From: Pseudomonadota bacterium
GTDB lineage: Bacteria > Pseudomonadota > Gammaproteobacteria > Steroidobacterales > Steroidobacteraceae
Length of the DNA stretch: 46,351 bases
Assembly: GCA_021850555.1 (NCBI GenBank)
Contig: JAJZLX010000194.1
Location: forward strand, 1-46,351
Direction of reading: 5' to 3'
The notes under the pieces were generated by a model that made no database searches, was not told the origin of the DNA, and worked only from the letters and a program-made list of their open reading frames with translations. Positions 18,148 to 27,796 of the stretch are shown in pieces. The first letter of the stretch is position 1, and each line of letters opens with the position of its first letter. Position numbers and translations under genes: made by a program.

Positions 18148-19794
18148 ATGATCGTACACACGGCCGACCATCGAGATCGGGTCGGGAAAGATGACGCGAC
18201 CGTCCGGACGGATCGCGGCGCGCTGGCCGGAGCACGTCTGGCCGACGGGGTCACGGTGTTCAGAGGCATCCCCTACGCCGCCCCGCCGGTCGGTGCATTG
18301 CGTTGGAGGCCGCCCGTGGCGGCCGCTCCTTGGAAGGAGGTGCGTCCGGCCGTCGACTTCGGTGCGGCATGCCTGCAGGTGCGCTCGGTTCCGGGCAGCA
18401 TCTACGCGCAGGAACCGGCGCGTATGAGCGAGGACTGCCTGTTCCTCAATGTGTGGCGAGCGCCGCAGGCAATCGATGCGCCCGTGATGGTTTGGCTGCA
18501 CGGAGGTGCGCTGCGCGGGGGGGATCCGGCGAGCGGGCTTAATGAAGGCAGCGCACTCGCGCGCAAGGGCGTAGTCGTCGTCACCCTCAACTACCGCCTG
18601 GGCGTGCTCGGCTACCTCGCGCACCCGCAACTTACCGAGGAATCCGCGCATGCCTCATCAGGTAATTACGGACTGCTCGATCAAATCGCGGCGCTGTGCT
18701 GGGTCCGGGAGAACATTGCGGCATTTGGCGGCAATCCGGACAACGTCACGCTTTTCGGGGAATCGGCGGGCGCACTGAGCGCGATCGAGCTCATGACGAG
18801 TCCGCTCGCCAAGGGGCTGTTTCAGAAGGTGATTCTGCAAAGCGGCTATCTCGTATCGAACGCGGAGCTGAAACGCGAGCGCTTCGGCCTGCCCGCCGCG
18901 CACGTTACGGGCGAATGGCTGGCAAGGGCGCTCGGCGCGGCGGACCTCGCGGCGCTCAGGGCCATGGACGCGGCATCCCTGGTGCAAGGCGCCAACGCGG
19001 CCGGATTTGATCCCCAGGCGACCATCGACGGGTGGGTGCTGCCGCGGCAGATCGTCGAATGTTTCGACCGCGGCGAGCAAGCGGCGGTCCCGATGATCGT
19101 CGGCTTCAATGAGGGTGAGGTCCGCTCACTGCGCTTTTTCCTGCCGACGCTGCCGGCAAGCGCGGCGGAGTACGAAAGTCGCGTGCAAAGCATCTACGGG
19201 GACCTGGCGCCTGCCTATCTTGCCCGATATCCGGCGACCGACATCGAGGAGAGTGCGCTCGCGGCGGCGCGTGACGCATTCTACGGATGGAGCGCGGAAC
19301 GCCTCGCCAGGGCGCAGACGCGGCTCGGGCTGCCGGCGTATCTGTATTACTTCGCCCATCGCTACCCGGCGCAGGAGGCGCTGCATCTCGAGGCGTTCCA
19401 CGCCAGCGAATTGCCGTACGAATTCGGCAGGATCGGCGCGACCGAGGGCTGGCCGGAACTGTGGCCCCGGCCGCCGGATGACGCGCACGAGCGCGCGCTC
19501 AGCGAATCGATCATGAGCTACTTCACCAGCTTTGCCCGCGACGGCGTGCCAAGTGCAGCCGGGGCGCCCGCATGGCGGGCCTATCGGGAGGAGCGCGCGT
19601 TTCTGGAGTTTCGTGCGACGCCGCAATCGGCGAATCGTCTGCTGCCGGGAATGTTCGAGCTGCACGAGGAAGTGATCGCCCGGCGCCGCGCCGCGGGTAC
19701 GCAGCATTGGTACGTCAATGTCGGGCTGGCCTCGCCGCCCGTGCCGCCGCCCGCCTCGCACTCGCTTTTCCACGCGAATGGCCCGTCCCCCTGA
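18148..19794 (+). CDS. Type-B carboxylesterase, paralogue of the one at 31750
   Basis: A 548-residue carboxylesterase without a visible signal peptide. Motifs are FRGIPYAAPPVG, SEDCLFLNVW, WLHGGALRGG (oxyanion), LFGESAGAL (nucleophile Ser206), the acidic region around FNEGEVRS, and the histidine in FHASELPYEFG. The ATG at 18148 was chosen because the homologous protein at 31750 aligns from there, with Ser206 at the same position in both. The open frame extends upstream to 18061 but has no family similarity. By eye the two paralogues are about two thirds or more identical over their whole length and end with the same VIARRRAAGTQ-WYVN-GLASP pattern. It is convergent with the beta-mannosidase gene. 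Confidence 0.93.
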   Translation: MIVHTADHRDRVGKDDATVRTDRGALAGARLADGVTVFRGIPYAAPPVGALRWRPPVAAAPWKEVRPAVDFGAACLQVRSVPGSIYAQEPARMSEDCLFLNVWRAPQAIDAPVMVWLHGGALRGGDPASGLNEGSALARKGVVVVTLNYRLGVLGYLAHPQLTEESAHASSGNYGLLDQIAALCWVRENIAAFGGNPDNVTLFGESAGALSAIELMTSPLAKGLFQKVILQSGYLVSNAELKRERFGLPAAHVTGEWLARALGAADLAALRAMDAASLVQGANAAGFDPQATIDGWVLPRQIVECFDRGEQAAVPMIVGFNEGEVRSLRFFLPTLPASAAEYESRVQSIYGDLAPAYLARYPATDIEESALAAARDAFYGWSAERLARAQTRLGLPAYLYYFAHRYPAQEALHLEAFHASELPYEFGRIGATEGWPELWPRPPDDAHERALSESIMSYFTSFARDGVPSAAGAPAWRAYREERAFLEFRATPQSANRLLPGMFELHEEVIARRRAAGTQHWYVNVGLASPPVPPPASHSLFHANGPSP

Positions 19795-19866
19795 GCAGGC
19801 CGCCTGGCGCGGGCACCGCCGCTCGTGATGCCGGCAACTGCCCGTGTCCGCGCGCCGGATTGCCGC

Positions 19867-22515
19867 TCAAGTCCTTACCTCGGCCATGTGGATGAGCTCG
19901 AGATCCGCCTGCAGGCTGTGTGCGCTGCACGGGCGGTGGGGCGTGAACCGCACCTGCTTCGGTCGTCCGGGCAGCAGATCGAAGTAATTGTCGCCGAAGA
20001 ACCCGTCGATTTCGGTCGTCTCGAGATACAGATTCTTGATCAAGGCCGGCGAGGTGATCGTGAGGTCGCAATGCGTCGGATGCTCATCGATCCGCACCAT
20101 GGGTGAGCAGGAAGGCAGCGCGAGCTCTTTCGCGGGCCGAAAGTAGAAGAGATTCTCCGTGACGATCCCGGCGCCGGTGCCGAGGCAAGCCTGCAGAAGT
20201 ACGGTTTGCGGCAGCCTGCCCTCGAGCAGATTCTCAAGTGAGCCGGTGAAGGCGAGGGTGCTGGAATTACCCGCCAGGAGCAGCGTGCGGGTGTGTGTCG
20301 CGAGCACCGCGCCGTGAAAATCCATCAACCGCAGCGTGAGACGCGCCGGCGTGTCGGTGCGTTGATCGCTCACCGCCCAGATGCGCAACGTGTCCGCCTC
20401 GGGCCAGAAACTCACCAGAACGCTCGCGAACGCTTCGCGCACGAAGTACTGCAGCGCCTTCCAACGACCGTAATAATCGATGCTGCTCCAGGATGCCGCC
20501 GGCCAGCAGTCATTGATCTGCCAGAACAGTGAGCCCATGCAATAGGGCATGCGCGCGCGATGCGCCTCGATCGCCGTCCTGACTCCCTGGGCCTGCAGTA
20601 TCTGACTGACGTAGATGAAATGATCGAACCGCTCGGGCAGCGGATAATCGTCCGCCATGTAGGCGCGAATGGTCCCGTTGCCGATCCTGGAGCGCTGGTG
20701 CGCCTGCAGCACTTCCGAGAAGATGTCGTAATCGGCCGGCTTGCAGAATTCGCTGATCGAGCGCAGAGACGGAAACGACTGAAAGCCGTATTCGGACATG
20801 AAGCGGCCGATTTCGCTGCGATAGCTCGCGAACGGCTTGCGTCCCCACCAGACCCCCCAGTAGTGGATGTCGCCGGATTGCCGGGGTGTGCGCAAATCTG
20901 CGTGCCTGATGTGCTCGCCGCCGTCCCAGGCGGCGAGCGGCGAGGAGGGCCAGTAGAAGCGCTGCGGATCGTGTTCCGCGACGACCTGCGGGAGTATCCG
21001 GTGAAAGATGGCCTGGTATGCCTCCCACAGCTGCTCGCGCTGCGCCGGCGTATGGCGCTCCTTCCAGCCCCATCCTCCCGATGGGACGTCGTGTTGCCAG
21101 GCGATGTCGATTTCATTGTTCCCGGCCCACAGCGCTACGCAAGGGTGGTGACGCAGCCGCTTGACGTTGTCAATTGCCTCCAGGCGGACGTTTTCGAGAA
21201 ATGCGGCATCTCCCGGATACATCATGCACGCGAACATGAAATCCTGCCAGACGAGAAGGCCGTTCTGGTCGCACAGATCGTAAAAGAGGTCATCTTCATA
21301 GATGCCTCCGCCCCATACGCGCAACATGTTCATGTTCGCATCCACGGCGGAGCGCACCAACCGCTCGTAACCGGCAGGGGAGACCCGGGTCGGGAAACTG
21401 TCGCCGGGAATGTAATTGGCCCCTTTCATGAACACGGGCAGGCCGTTGAGCTCGACGTAGAAGCTCTCGCCCTGGGCGTCGGGCGTCTGCACGATGCGCA
21501 GCGTGCGCAGGCCGATCCGCACCTCGCGGCAGTCGCGGAACTGCGCGCCCGTGAGGCACCCGAGGAAACGGTACAGGAACGGCTCGCCGAGGCCACTCGT
21601 CCACCAGCGGCGCGGCGCGCGGATCGTGAGCTCCACTCGTGCCTGCTGTGCGCCCGGCACCAGGTCGACTTCGCCGCGCGCGCAGATGGACGGATCCCCG
21701 GGGCTCGTCAGATCGAGAACCGCCCGGGCCGTCTTGGTGGAGTCGATGTCGAACACGGCGATGAGCCTCGCCTCCTGATCCGACAGCTCCCGTTGCACGA
21801 TCTGCAGGGCGCTGATGCGCGCACCGCTCCAGGCGCGCAGCCGCACCGCCCTCCAGATGCCCGAGGTCACCAGGCGCGGGCCCCAGTCCCAGCCGTAATG
21901 GTAAGGCGCCTTGCGCGTGAACATGCTTATCTTCTGGTCCCCGATTCCGCCGATCTCGCTCCAGTCGACCACCGCGGGCGGGTTGTAGCCCAGCGCGTGA
22001 AGCCGAAGCAGGCCCTCGCGTACGGGCGAGCGCAACACGATGCGCAAGTCGTTTCGGCCCGTGCGCGCCAGCGCCTTGATGTCGGTGATCCAGGTGCGGA
22101 ACATATTGTCGGCGCGCAGAATCGACGTCTCGTTCAGGTACACCTCGGCATAGGTGTCGAGGCCGTAAAAGACCAGCTCGATCCGCTCCTGCGCGATGGT
22201 TTCGGGGAGGAGCTCGACTGTCGTGCGGTATTCCCAATCCCTCTTGTCGACCCATTGCACCTTCCCTTCGTTCGTGCGAAAGAAAGGGTCCTCGATCCGG
22301 CCATTGGCCAGCAGATCCGTGTGCACCGTGCCGGGAACGGTGGCCGGGAGCCACTCCTGTGTGCCGACCTCCCGGAACGACCAATGATCGGCGAGCGTGT
22401 GCTGCGCGCCGGCCGAGCCCGCCGACAGTCCGTGCGGCCGAATCGGCGCGACGGGTGTCGTGCGGGCCGGTGGGGAGGCGGTCTCATCGGTGCAGCCCTT
22501 CACCCGATCGATCAT
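19867..22515 (-). CDS. Glycoside hydrolase family 2 beta-mannosidase
   Basis: An 882-residue GH2 retaining glycosidase, best matching beta-mannosidases: it removes non-reducing beta-mannose from mannosides. An N-terminal jelly-roll (TVPGTVHTDLLANGRIEDPF is the beta-mannosidase hallmark) is followed by an Ig-like domain and a TIM barrel. The barrel contains MLRVWGGGIYEDDLFYDLCD, the acid/base glutamate in LWAGNNEID (Glu468) and the nucleophile glutamate in FMSEYGFQSFPS (Glu575). GDIHYWGVWWG and WQINDCWPAASW line the active site. No signal peptide is apparent, so it probably works in the cytoplasm on imported glycoside. It is last in the series symporter, lactonase, mannosidase, with 45 bases after the lactonase gene. 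Other GH2 activities such as exo-glucosaminidase are less likely. Confidence 0.93.
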   Translation of the reverse strand: MIDRVKGCTDETASPPARTTPVAPIRPHGLSAGSAGAQHTLADHWSFREVGTQEWLPATVPGTVHTDLLANGRIEDPFFRTNEGKVQWVDKRDWEYRTTVELLPETIAQERIELVFYGLDTYAEVYLNETSILRADNMFRTWITDIKALARTGRNDLRIVLRSPVREGLLRLHALGYNPPAVVDWSEIGGIGDQKISMFTRKAPYHYGWDWGPRLVTSGIWRAVRLRAWSGARISALQIVQRELSDQEARLIAVFDIDSTKTARAVLDLTSPGDPSICARGEVDLVPGAQQARVELTIRAPRRWWTSGLGEPFLYRFLGCLTGAQFRDCREVRIGLRTLRIVQTPDAQGESFYVELNGLPVFMKGANYIPGDSFPTRVSPAGYERLVRSAVDANMNMLRVWGGGIYEDDLFYDLCDQNGLLVWQDFMFACMMYPGDAAFLENVRLEAIDNVKRLRHHPCVALWAGNNEIDIAWQHDVPSGGWGWKERHTPAQREQLWEAYQAIFHRILPQVVAEHDPQRFYWPSSPLAAWDGGEHIRHADLRTPRQSGDIHYWGVWWGRKPFASYRSEIGRFMSEYGFQSFPSLRSISEFCKPADYDIFSEVLQAHQRSRIGNGTIRAYMADDYPLPERFDHFIYVSQILQAQGVRTAIEAHRARMPYCMGSLFWQINDCWPAASWSSIDYYGRWKALQYFVREAFASVLVSFWPEADTLRIWAVSDQRTDTPARLTLRLMDFHGAVLATHTRTLLLAGNSSTLAFTGSLENLLEGRLPQTVLLQACLGTGAGIVTENLFYFRPAKELALPSCSPMVRIDEHPTHCDLTITSPALIKNLYLETTEIDGFFGDNYFDLLPGRPKQVRFTPHRPCSAHSLQADLELIHMAEVRT

Positions 22516-22560
22516 GTGACTTGCCTGCCTCGACGAACTGCAGTGGCGTGATGCCGGGCG

Positions 22561-23523
22561 CTAGCGACGCGGACGCAGCAGATGTTCCGGCATTCGAAAA
22601 GTGGCGAGATGATCGAGCCCGACCGAGCCGACGAACGCGGTACGCCCATCGGGGCCGCCGAAGGCGATACTCGTCGGCAGCCGCAGCGGTCCGGCGACGT
22701 TCATGCACGCAATGAGGTGATCGAGCGTCCCGTTGCGCTGCTCGATCGCGCGGGCCATGGCTTCGACCGCAGCCGCGTTCACGTCGGAATACACCACGCT
22801 CACCGCGCCGTCGCGGTCGATGACCTGCAGCGCGTTGTGGCTGATGATCGTGACCCAGATGTTGCCGGCCGCGTCGAATGCAATTCCATCGGGAAGCGCG
22901 CCGCGGCCGAGATTCGCGGGGCCGACATTTTCTTTCGCGCCGAGCGATCCGTCCGGCCGGATCGGAAAGCGCACCAGTCGGCAACCGAGGGTCTCGACGG
23001 CAAAAAGGTGCCGGCCGTCGGGGGAGACTTTGACCTCGTTGGTCAGGTCAAGTCCGTCGGCGACGATCTGCGCGCGGGCGCCGTCCTCGTCGATTCGGAT
23101 GATGTATCCGTCCCGCTCGTGCGACTGCATGGCCGCCACCCAAGGCAGATGCCGGGTCATCACGGACAGCCATATTCGTCGCGGGCCATCGGCGCACGCA
23201 TAGTTGAGCGTCCCAAGCGGGGAGCCGTCCAGGCTCTCGAGCAGCACGCGCGTGTGTCCGTCGGGAGCGATCCGATAAAGCCGCCCGTCATTGAGGCCGG
23301 CCACCACGAAGCTGCCGTCAGGCCGGCGGCTGAAACCGTTCGGCTCGGCAATCCCGCTGCCGAGCACCGCAGGCTCGCATCCGGCGCGGACGTGGCACAC
23401 TCCGCCGAGAGCATCGGAAGCCCACACACCGTCCCGGTCCACCCAGACGCACTCGGGACGGCGCAGACCGCGGCCATAGGGGACAAAGTCAGCTGCCGAG
23501 AGCGTGAAATCGTGCAATGCCAT
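22561..23523 (-). CDS. SMP-30/gluconolactonase-like sugar lactonase
   Basis: A 320-residue six-bladed beta-propeller of the SMP-30/gluconolactonase/LRE family, metal-dependent lactonases that open aldonolactones. Expected metal-site features are present: the glutamate in RRPECVWVD (Glu24), the asparagine-containing LDLTNEVKVSPDG, and the aspartate motif ALPDGIAFDAAGNIW. Other blades show EPNGFSRRPDGSF. The ATG at 23523 (MALHDFTLS) has GGGAGG five bases upstream and is preferred over the in-frame start at 23553. Between the sugar symporter (67 bases upstream) and the beta-mannosidase (45 bases downstream), it probably handles an oxidised sugar lactone derived from the locus substrate. No sugar dehydrogenase that would make such a lactone is obvious nearby, apart from the SDR. 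Confidence 0.87.
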   Translation of the reverse strand: MALHDFTLSAADFVPYGRGLRRPECVWVDRDGVWASDALGGVCHVRAGCEPAVLGSGIAEPNGFSRRPDGSFVVAGLNDGRLYRIAPDGHTRVLLESLDGSPLGTLNYACADGPRRIWLSVMTRHLPWVAAMQSHERDGYIIRIDEDGARAQIVADGLDLTNEVKVSPDGRHLFAVETLGCRLVRFPIRPDGSLGAKENVGPANLGRGALPDGIAFDAAGNIWVTIISHNALQVIDRDGAVSVVYSDVNAAAVEAMARAIEQRNGTLDHLIACMNVAGPLRLPTSIAFGGPDGRTAFVGSVGLDHLATFRMPEHLLRPRR

Positions 23524-23590
23524 GTGACCTCCCAATGCGGATCGCATCAGCACCGTGCGGAGCCGGTCCGGTACCGTTGCCCGCCGTGGC

Positions 23591-25111
23591 TCACGGGGCA
23601 GCGGCCTGACCCGTGGCAGAGGTCTTCCTGCGCTCGCTCAGCGCCTGCTTGATGGCCCCATATTTCTCCCGATCGAGCTGGTACCCGAGCATCGCGAGCG
23701 CCGAGAGCGCCGTGATTGCGGCGGGCAGCGGGCCGCTGACCCAGCCGAGGCCGTGCACGGTGGCCAGGGGAAGGTGCGGGTGCAGGCCGCGGCTGGCGAT
23801 GTCGGCGGGAAAATGAATCGCATCGAGCGCAATGCCGCCGATGAGCGAGCCGAGACCGCTCGCGGACTTCACCGAGAAGGTCAGCCCGGAGAGAAACATC
23901 GCCTCGCGCCGCGCGCCGAACAGATATTCATGATGATCCGCGGCGTCGGCCATCATGGATTGAAAGCCGATTCCAGAGATGACGAGGCCAATGCCGCTCA
24001 CCGCCGCGTTCACCACCAGCAGCGTGCTGAGGAATGTCATGTTGACGGGCAGCAGCCCGTAGATGCGCAGCACCGGCGGATAGAACTGGCACAGGCAGAA
24101 GAGCAGAGCGCCGCCGATGGCGAAGGTGCGCTTCTCCACGCGGTTCTGCAGCAATCGGGCGATGGGCAGGCCGAAGATGGGCGAGAGGACGAGCACCAGC
24201 AGGACCGACTGATTGATCGAGGCGGGCAGGTGCCAGAAATACCGATTCGCGTCGAGCGCAAGGACTGCGGCGGTTCCCTGGGCGACGAAAAATATGAGGC
24301 AGGTCAGGAACAGCGACACGAACGAGCGGTTGTGAAATATCTCGCGCAGCTCGCGAAAGAGCTGCACGATGGGCCGGCCGGCACGTTGATGCGAGCGGTT
24401 CAGCCGCGGGATGTGCCGTATCGTCCCGAAGGCGGCCGTGAAGCCGACCACGAGGAGGCAGGCGGCGCAGATCCAGCCGAAATGCACATAGTTCGAGCGC
24501 TGCAGCAGCAGCGCCGAATTGGCATTCAGGCCGCCGAGTCCGATGTAAAGGCATGCGAATGCCGAGATCGACCAGAAGAACAATCGGTAGCCGACGATGC
24601 TGGAGCGCTCGTAATAGTCGTCGGAAACTTCCGCGCCGATCGCCAGGTACGGCAGATAGTACAATGACATGCTGACGCGCAGGATGAGCATCAGCATCGT
24701 GACGTACAGAAACAGGTGCAGGCCGGAGAGTCCTGCCGGAAGCGCGAATACCAGGCCAAATGACAGCGCGAGGGGGACTGCGCTCGCGAACATGTATGGA
24801 TGGCGGCGTCCGAGCCGCGTGCGGGTATTGTCCGAGATCAATCCGATGAGCGGGTCGGCGATGGAGTCGACGAGCAGCGTGATGAACGTGATCATGCCGG
24901 CCCGTGTTCCGGACATGCCGCAGACCGCGGTCAGGTAGAAGAAGGCGAGGTAAGTCAGTCCCGTGGTGGCGAATCCATTGATCATCTCGCCGGTGCCGTA
25001 GATGGATTTGTCCCACACGCTGAGTTTGACGCGGCGGGCGCGCTCGGCGGAATCCTCCCTGTCCATGACGGGCGGCGCAGTGCCGGCAATGGATTCGTCA
25101 ATGCTGGTCAT
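23591..25111 (-). CDS. GPH-family sugar:cation symporter (MelB-like)
   Basis: A 506-residue inner-membrane transporter of the glycoside-pentoside-hexuronide:cation symporter family. The family signature is clear in the first third: LLVDSIADPLIGLISDNTRT then RLGRRHPYMFASAVP. About twelve hydrophobic segments follow, for example LSFGLVFALPAGLSGLHLFL and GWICAACLLVVGFTAAFGT. The N-terminal 30 residues are hydrophilic and cytoplasmic. Substrates of the family are glycosides, oligosaccharides and sugar acids. Heading the series with the lactonase and the beta-mannosidase, it is the likely inner-membrane importer of the glycosidic part of the locus substrate. 168 bases separate it from the thiolase gene, so it may have its own promoter. 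Confidence 0.92.
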   Translation of the reverse strand: MTSIDESIAGTAPPVMDREDSAERARRVKLSVWDKSIYGTGEMINGFATTGLTYLAFFYLTAVCGMSGTRAGMITFITLLVDSIADPLIGLISDNTRTRLGRRHPYMFASAVPLALSFGLVFALPAGLSGLHLFLYVTMLMLILRVSMSLYYLPYLAIGAEVSDDYYERSSIVGYRLFFWSISAFACLYIGLGGLNANSALLLQRSNYVHFGWICAACLLVVGFTAAFGTIRHIPRLNRSHQRAGRPIVQLFRELREIFHNRSFVSLFLTCLIFFVAQGTAAVLALDANRYFWHLPASINQSVLLVLVLSPIFGLPIARLLQNRVEKRTFAIGGALLFCLCQFYPPVLRIYGLLPVNMTFLSTLLVVNAAVSGIGLVISGIGFQSMMADAADHHEYLFGARREAMFLSGLTFSVKSASGLGSLIGGIALDAIHFPADIASRGLHPHLPLATVHGLGWVSGPLPAAITALSALAMLGYQLDREKYGAIKQALSERRKTSATGQAAAP

Positions 25112-25279
25112 GTGAATTCATATCCTGCCGAAGGGGCACGGGGAGTAAGAGGGGCGGGTCGGGTGGCGTAAGAGCAGCGGTCTTGCCGCCGCGCGACCTT
25201 GCGTTGAGAAGTAGGGTATCTTGGTCATTGCCGGGGCGCGGACCGCCGCTCGAGTCCTGTGGTGGTGGCGGGCGATTCC

Positions 25280-26458
25280 TCAGAGCCGCTCGAGTATGGC
25301 GGCGATGCCCTGCCCTCCGCCGATGCACATGGTTGCCAGCCCAAAGCGGCCCCCGGTGCGCTGCAATTCGTGGACGAGTTTGGTCACGATGATCGCTCCG
25401 GTGGCGCCGACGGGATGCCCGAGGGCGATTGCGCCCCCGTTGGGGTTCGTCTTAAGAGGATCAAAGCCGAGTTGCGCGGCGACGGCGCACGCCTGCGCGG
25501 CAAAGGCCTCATTGGATTCCACCAGATCGATATCGGCGATGCCGAGGTGAGCGCGCGCGAGCGCCAGTTGCGTCGCCGGCACGGGACCCATACCCATGTA
25601 CGCCGGCTCGACGCCTGCGTGCGCATAGGCGACCAGGCGCGCAACGGGCGTCAGACCGTGCTCGTGCACGGCATTCGCGCTGGCGAGCACCACGGCTGCG
25701 GCCCCGTCGTTGATGCCGGACGCGTTGCCGGCGGTGACCGTGCCGGCGTCGCTGCGGAAGATCGGGCGTAGTCCGGCCAAGTCCTCGGCAGTGATTTGGG
25801 GGCGCACGTGCTCATCGACAGCGAATTCAACCGGACCGCGCCTGCTTTTGACCGGGACCGGAACGATTTGGGACTCGAAGCGCCCCCGGGCAATCGCCTC
25901 GGCTGCGCGGCGGTGGCTTTCCAGCGCCAAAGCATCCTGCTGTTCACGCCCGACCTTGGAGCGAGCGGCGATGTTTTCCGCCGTGACTCCCATGAGGATA
26001 CCCTCAAAGGGGTCGGTGAGCCCGCCATTGAGTCCATCGACGAGCGCCGCATCGCCGAGTCGCTTGCCCCAGCGCATGGCAGGAACCCAGAACGGCGCGC
26101 GACTCATCACCTCGGCCCCCCCGCCGATGGCCAGATCGCAGTCCCCTAGGGTGATGGCCTGAGCGGCGGAGATGATGGCCTGCAGGCCCGACCCGCACAG
26201 CCGATTGACGGTGAGCGCCGGGACCTGCACGGGCAGTCCCGCGCCGAGCGTGGCCAGTCGGGCGAGGTAGGCGTCCCGGGGTCCGGTCGCAAGAACCTGG
26301 CCGAAGACCACGTGACCGATCGAGGCGGGACGGACGTCGGCGCGTCGGACGGCTTCCCGGGTTACCAGGGCGGCCAAGTCGCCCGGCTCACACTCGCGCA
26401 GCGAGCCGCCGAAGGACCCGATCGCGGTACGGACGGCCGAGACGACATAGACCTCCAC
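25280..26458 (-). CDS. Acetyl-CoA C-acyltransferase (thiolase)
   Basis: A 392-residue thiolase, forming or cleaving beta-ketoacyl-CoA. The acyl-enzyme cysteine is Cys88 in NRLCGSGLQA, the second active-site motif is ESNEAFAAQ, the histidine is His348 in GGAIALGHPVGATGA, and the general-acid cysteine is Cys378 in MCIGGGQG. All catalytic residues are intact. The gene starts two bases after the SDR stop codon, a tight operon. With the SDR and the AlkK-like ligase across the divergent promoter region, it points to beta-oxidation of acyl groups released by the esterases. An acyl-CoA dehydrogenase and an enoyl-CoA hydratase are missing from the window, so general enzymes would have to serve. Confidence 0.95.
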   Translation of the reverse strand: MEVYVVSAVRTAIGSFGGSLRECEPGDLAALVTREAVRRADVRPASIGHVVFGQVLATGPRDAYLARLATLGAGLPVQVPALTVNRLCGSGLQAIISAAQAITLGDCDLAIGGGAEVMSRAPFWVPAMRWGKRLGDAALVDGLNGGLTDPFEGILMGVTAENIAARSKVGREQQDALALESHRRAAEAIARGRFESQIVPVPVKSRRGPVEFAVDEHVRPQITAEDLAGLRPIFRSDAGTVTAGNASGINDGAAAVVLASANAVHEHGLTPVARLVAYAHAGVEPAYMGMGPVPATQLALARAHLGIADIDLVESNEAFAAQACAVAAQLGFDPLKTNPNGGAIALGHPVGATGAIIVTKLVHELQRTGGRFGLATMCIGGGQGIAAILERL

Positions 26459-26460
26459 GT

Positions 26461-27354
26461 TCAGCGCTCCCGACCGGCAGAGGCCGCGCGCGCCTGCTCC
26501 ACTTCGAACTGATATTGCTCGAAACCGGTCGCGGGCACGCGCTCCCCGGTCCGCTCGCCGATCCGATCCCAGTGCGCGAGGATCTCCTCGGCACTCAGCC
26601 GCTCATCTGGAAGATGAATGCCACGGGTCATGGTCACGTGCGCCAGCTTGAGGCTGCCGGCGCCGGCGAGCACGATGCGCTTGTTCGGCGCCTGCTCGCT
26701 TGCGAGGGCGACCACCGCAGGGCTGACGCGCTCGGGCGTGAGCGCATCCAGATCCTCCGGCGACCACAGATCAGAGGTCATCTGGGTCGCCGCGCTCGGT
26801 GCGAGGCAGTTGACGTGGATGCCGTAGCGCTCTCCCTCGATCGCCAGGGTCTGCATCAGCCCGACCAGCGCCATCTTGGCAGCCGAATAGGCCGACTGCC
26901 CGAAATTGCCGTAAAGGCCCGAGGAGGAGCTGGTGAGGACGATCCGGCCATAGCCGCGCTCCCTCATATGGGACCAGACCGCCTTGGTGCAGTTGACCGA
27001 GCCCATCACGTGCACGTCGAGCACCAGGCGAAAGTCCTCAAGATCAATCTTGGCGAAGGTGCGGTCGCGAAGGATGCCGGCGTTATTGACCAATATGTCG
27101 ACCCGGCTCCAGCGCCCGAGTGCGTCAGCCACCATGCCCTCAACCGAGCCGAGATCCTGCACATTCGCGCTGCTGCCGATCGCCTCCCCGCCCAGGGCGC
27201 AAATCTCGGCGCAGACCTGCCCGACGCTTGCCGGATCGAGATCGTTGACCAAGACGCGCGCGCCGCTGCGCGCGAGGGCGATCGCATGCGCCTTGCCGAG
27301 GCCGCGGCCTGCACCGGTGACGATCGCAACACGGTCGAAGAGGAGGGCAGTCAT
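26461..27354 (-). CDS. SDR-family dehydrogenase, hydroxyacyl-CoA dehydrogenase type
   Basis: A 297-residue short-chain dehydrogenase/reductase. Cofactor motif TGAGRGLG (13-20) lies in FDRVAIVTGAGRGLGKAHA, LVNNAGILRD follows, and the catalytic Tyr156-x3-Lys160 lies in GQSAYSAAKMAL with serines just upstream (TSSSSG). The wording of the cofactor region and the long C-terminal extension resemble the dehydrogenase part of the peroxisomal multifunctional enzyme type 2 (HSD17B4), which oxidises 3-hydroxyacyl-CoA. The pairing with a thiolase supports this. The ATG at 27354 is chosen by family alignment; the frame extends upstream to 27537 with no similarity. First gene of the minus-strand series. 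Confidence 0.9.
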   Translation of the reverse strand: MTALLFDRVAIVTGAGRGLGKAHAIALARSGARVLVNDLDPASVGQVCAEICALGGEAIGSSANVQDLGSVEGMVADALGRWSRVDILVNNAGILRDRTFAKIDLEDFRLVLDVHVMGSVNCTKAVWSHMRERGYGRIVLTSSSSGLYGNFGQSAYSAAKMALVGLMQTLAIEGERYGIHVNCLAPSAATQMTSDLWSPEDLDALTPERVSPAVVALASEQAPNKRIVLAGAGSLKLAHVTMTRGIHLPDERLSAEEILAHWDRIGERTGERVPATGFEQYQFEVEQARAASAGRER

Positions 27355-27796
27355 AGGAATCCTTCGCTGAGTGATTGGCCGGGGCGGCAAGTGCTGCAGG
27401 AAATCGCTCGTGTTCCGCGACACAACGCCAGGCCCCGGCACAGGGGGCGTCGGGACGGCAGGCGGATCAGGAGGGCCCGACATGCGGTGTCCGGTTCCGC
27501 CGCGCCGCTCGATCGATCCGGGTCCGACGCGAAGCAAAAACTAATAGATCTGTGATTGAATATTATTTGGCGACAATGTTCTCGGGCGCCCGCTTGGGCG
27601 CTTGCGGCGAAAGAGTCCGAATTTACCCCCATAAAAACCACAATAATCGTATGCCGGCTCCGCCGCGACCACTGCCCAGACCGAAGCCCATAAAATATTA
27701 TTTCTCATGTGAATGAACTTGACAAGGGCGGCGCAAACTGGAACGCTCTGCCGGCCGCGCCGTCGCGCGGTGGCGAAGACAAAGTGGGGGGGGTCG
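27355..27796. promoter_or_regulatory. Divergent control region between the SDR-thiolase and TonB receptor operons
   Basis: 442 bases with AT-rich patches in otherwise GC-rich DNA, for example 27540-27570 and 27685-27725. ATATTATTT occurs twice (27560-27568 and 27695-27703); only the second is followed by the rest of the 53-bp element. No convincing gene lies here: the minus-strand frame 27541-27855 crosses into the receptor and has no family-like sequence. Confidence 0.55.
27695..27747 (+). promoter_or_regulatory. 53-bp shared regulatory element, copy B
   Basis: Same blocks and spacing as 17949-18001: ATATTATTT (27695-27703), GTGAATGAACTTGACAAGG (27709-27727), ACTGG (27737-27741) and ACGCT (27743-27747). 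It ends 49 bases before the TonB receptor start codon. Contains TTGACA at 27719-27724 and AACGCT 17 bases later. The ATG inside the block (27713) is in frame with the receptor and would add 28 residues, so a conserved peptide start (MNLTR-x3-TGTL in both copies) is an alternative reading. Confidence 0.6.

Noticed and set aside
20560..22551. 663-codon open frame on the plus strand
   Set aside because: It lies wholly opposite the beta-mannosidase gene, whose domains and catalytic residues are intact. Long antisense frames are expected in GC-rich DNA.
27560..27568. Third copy of the shared element based on ATATTATTT
   Set aside because: Only the first nine bases match; the following 44 bases do not carry the other blocks.
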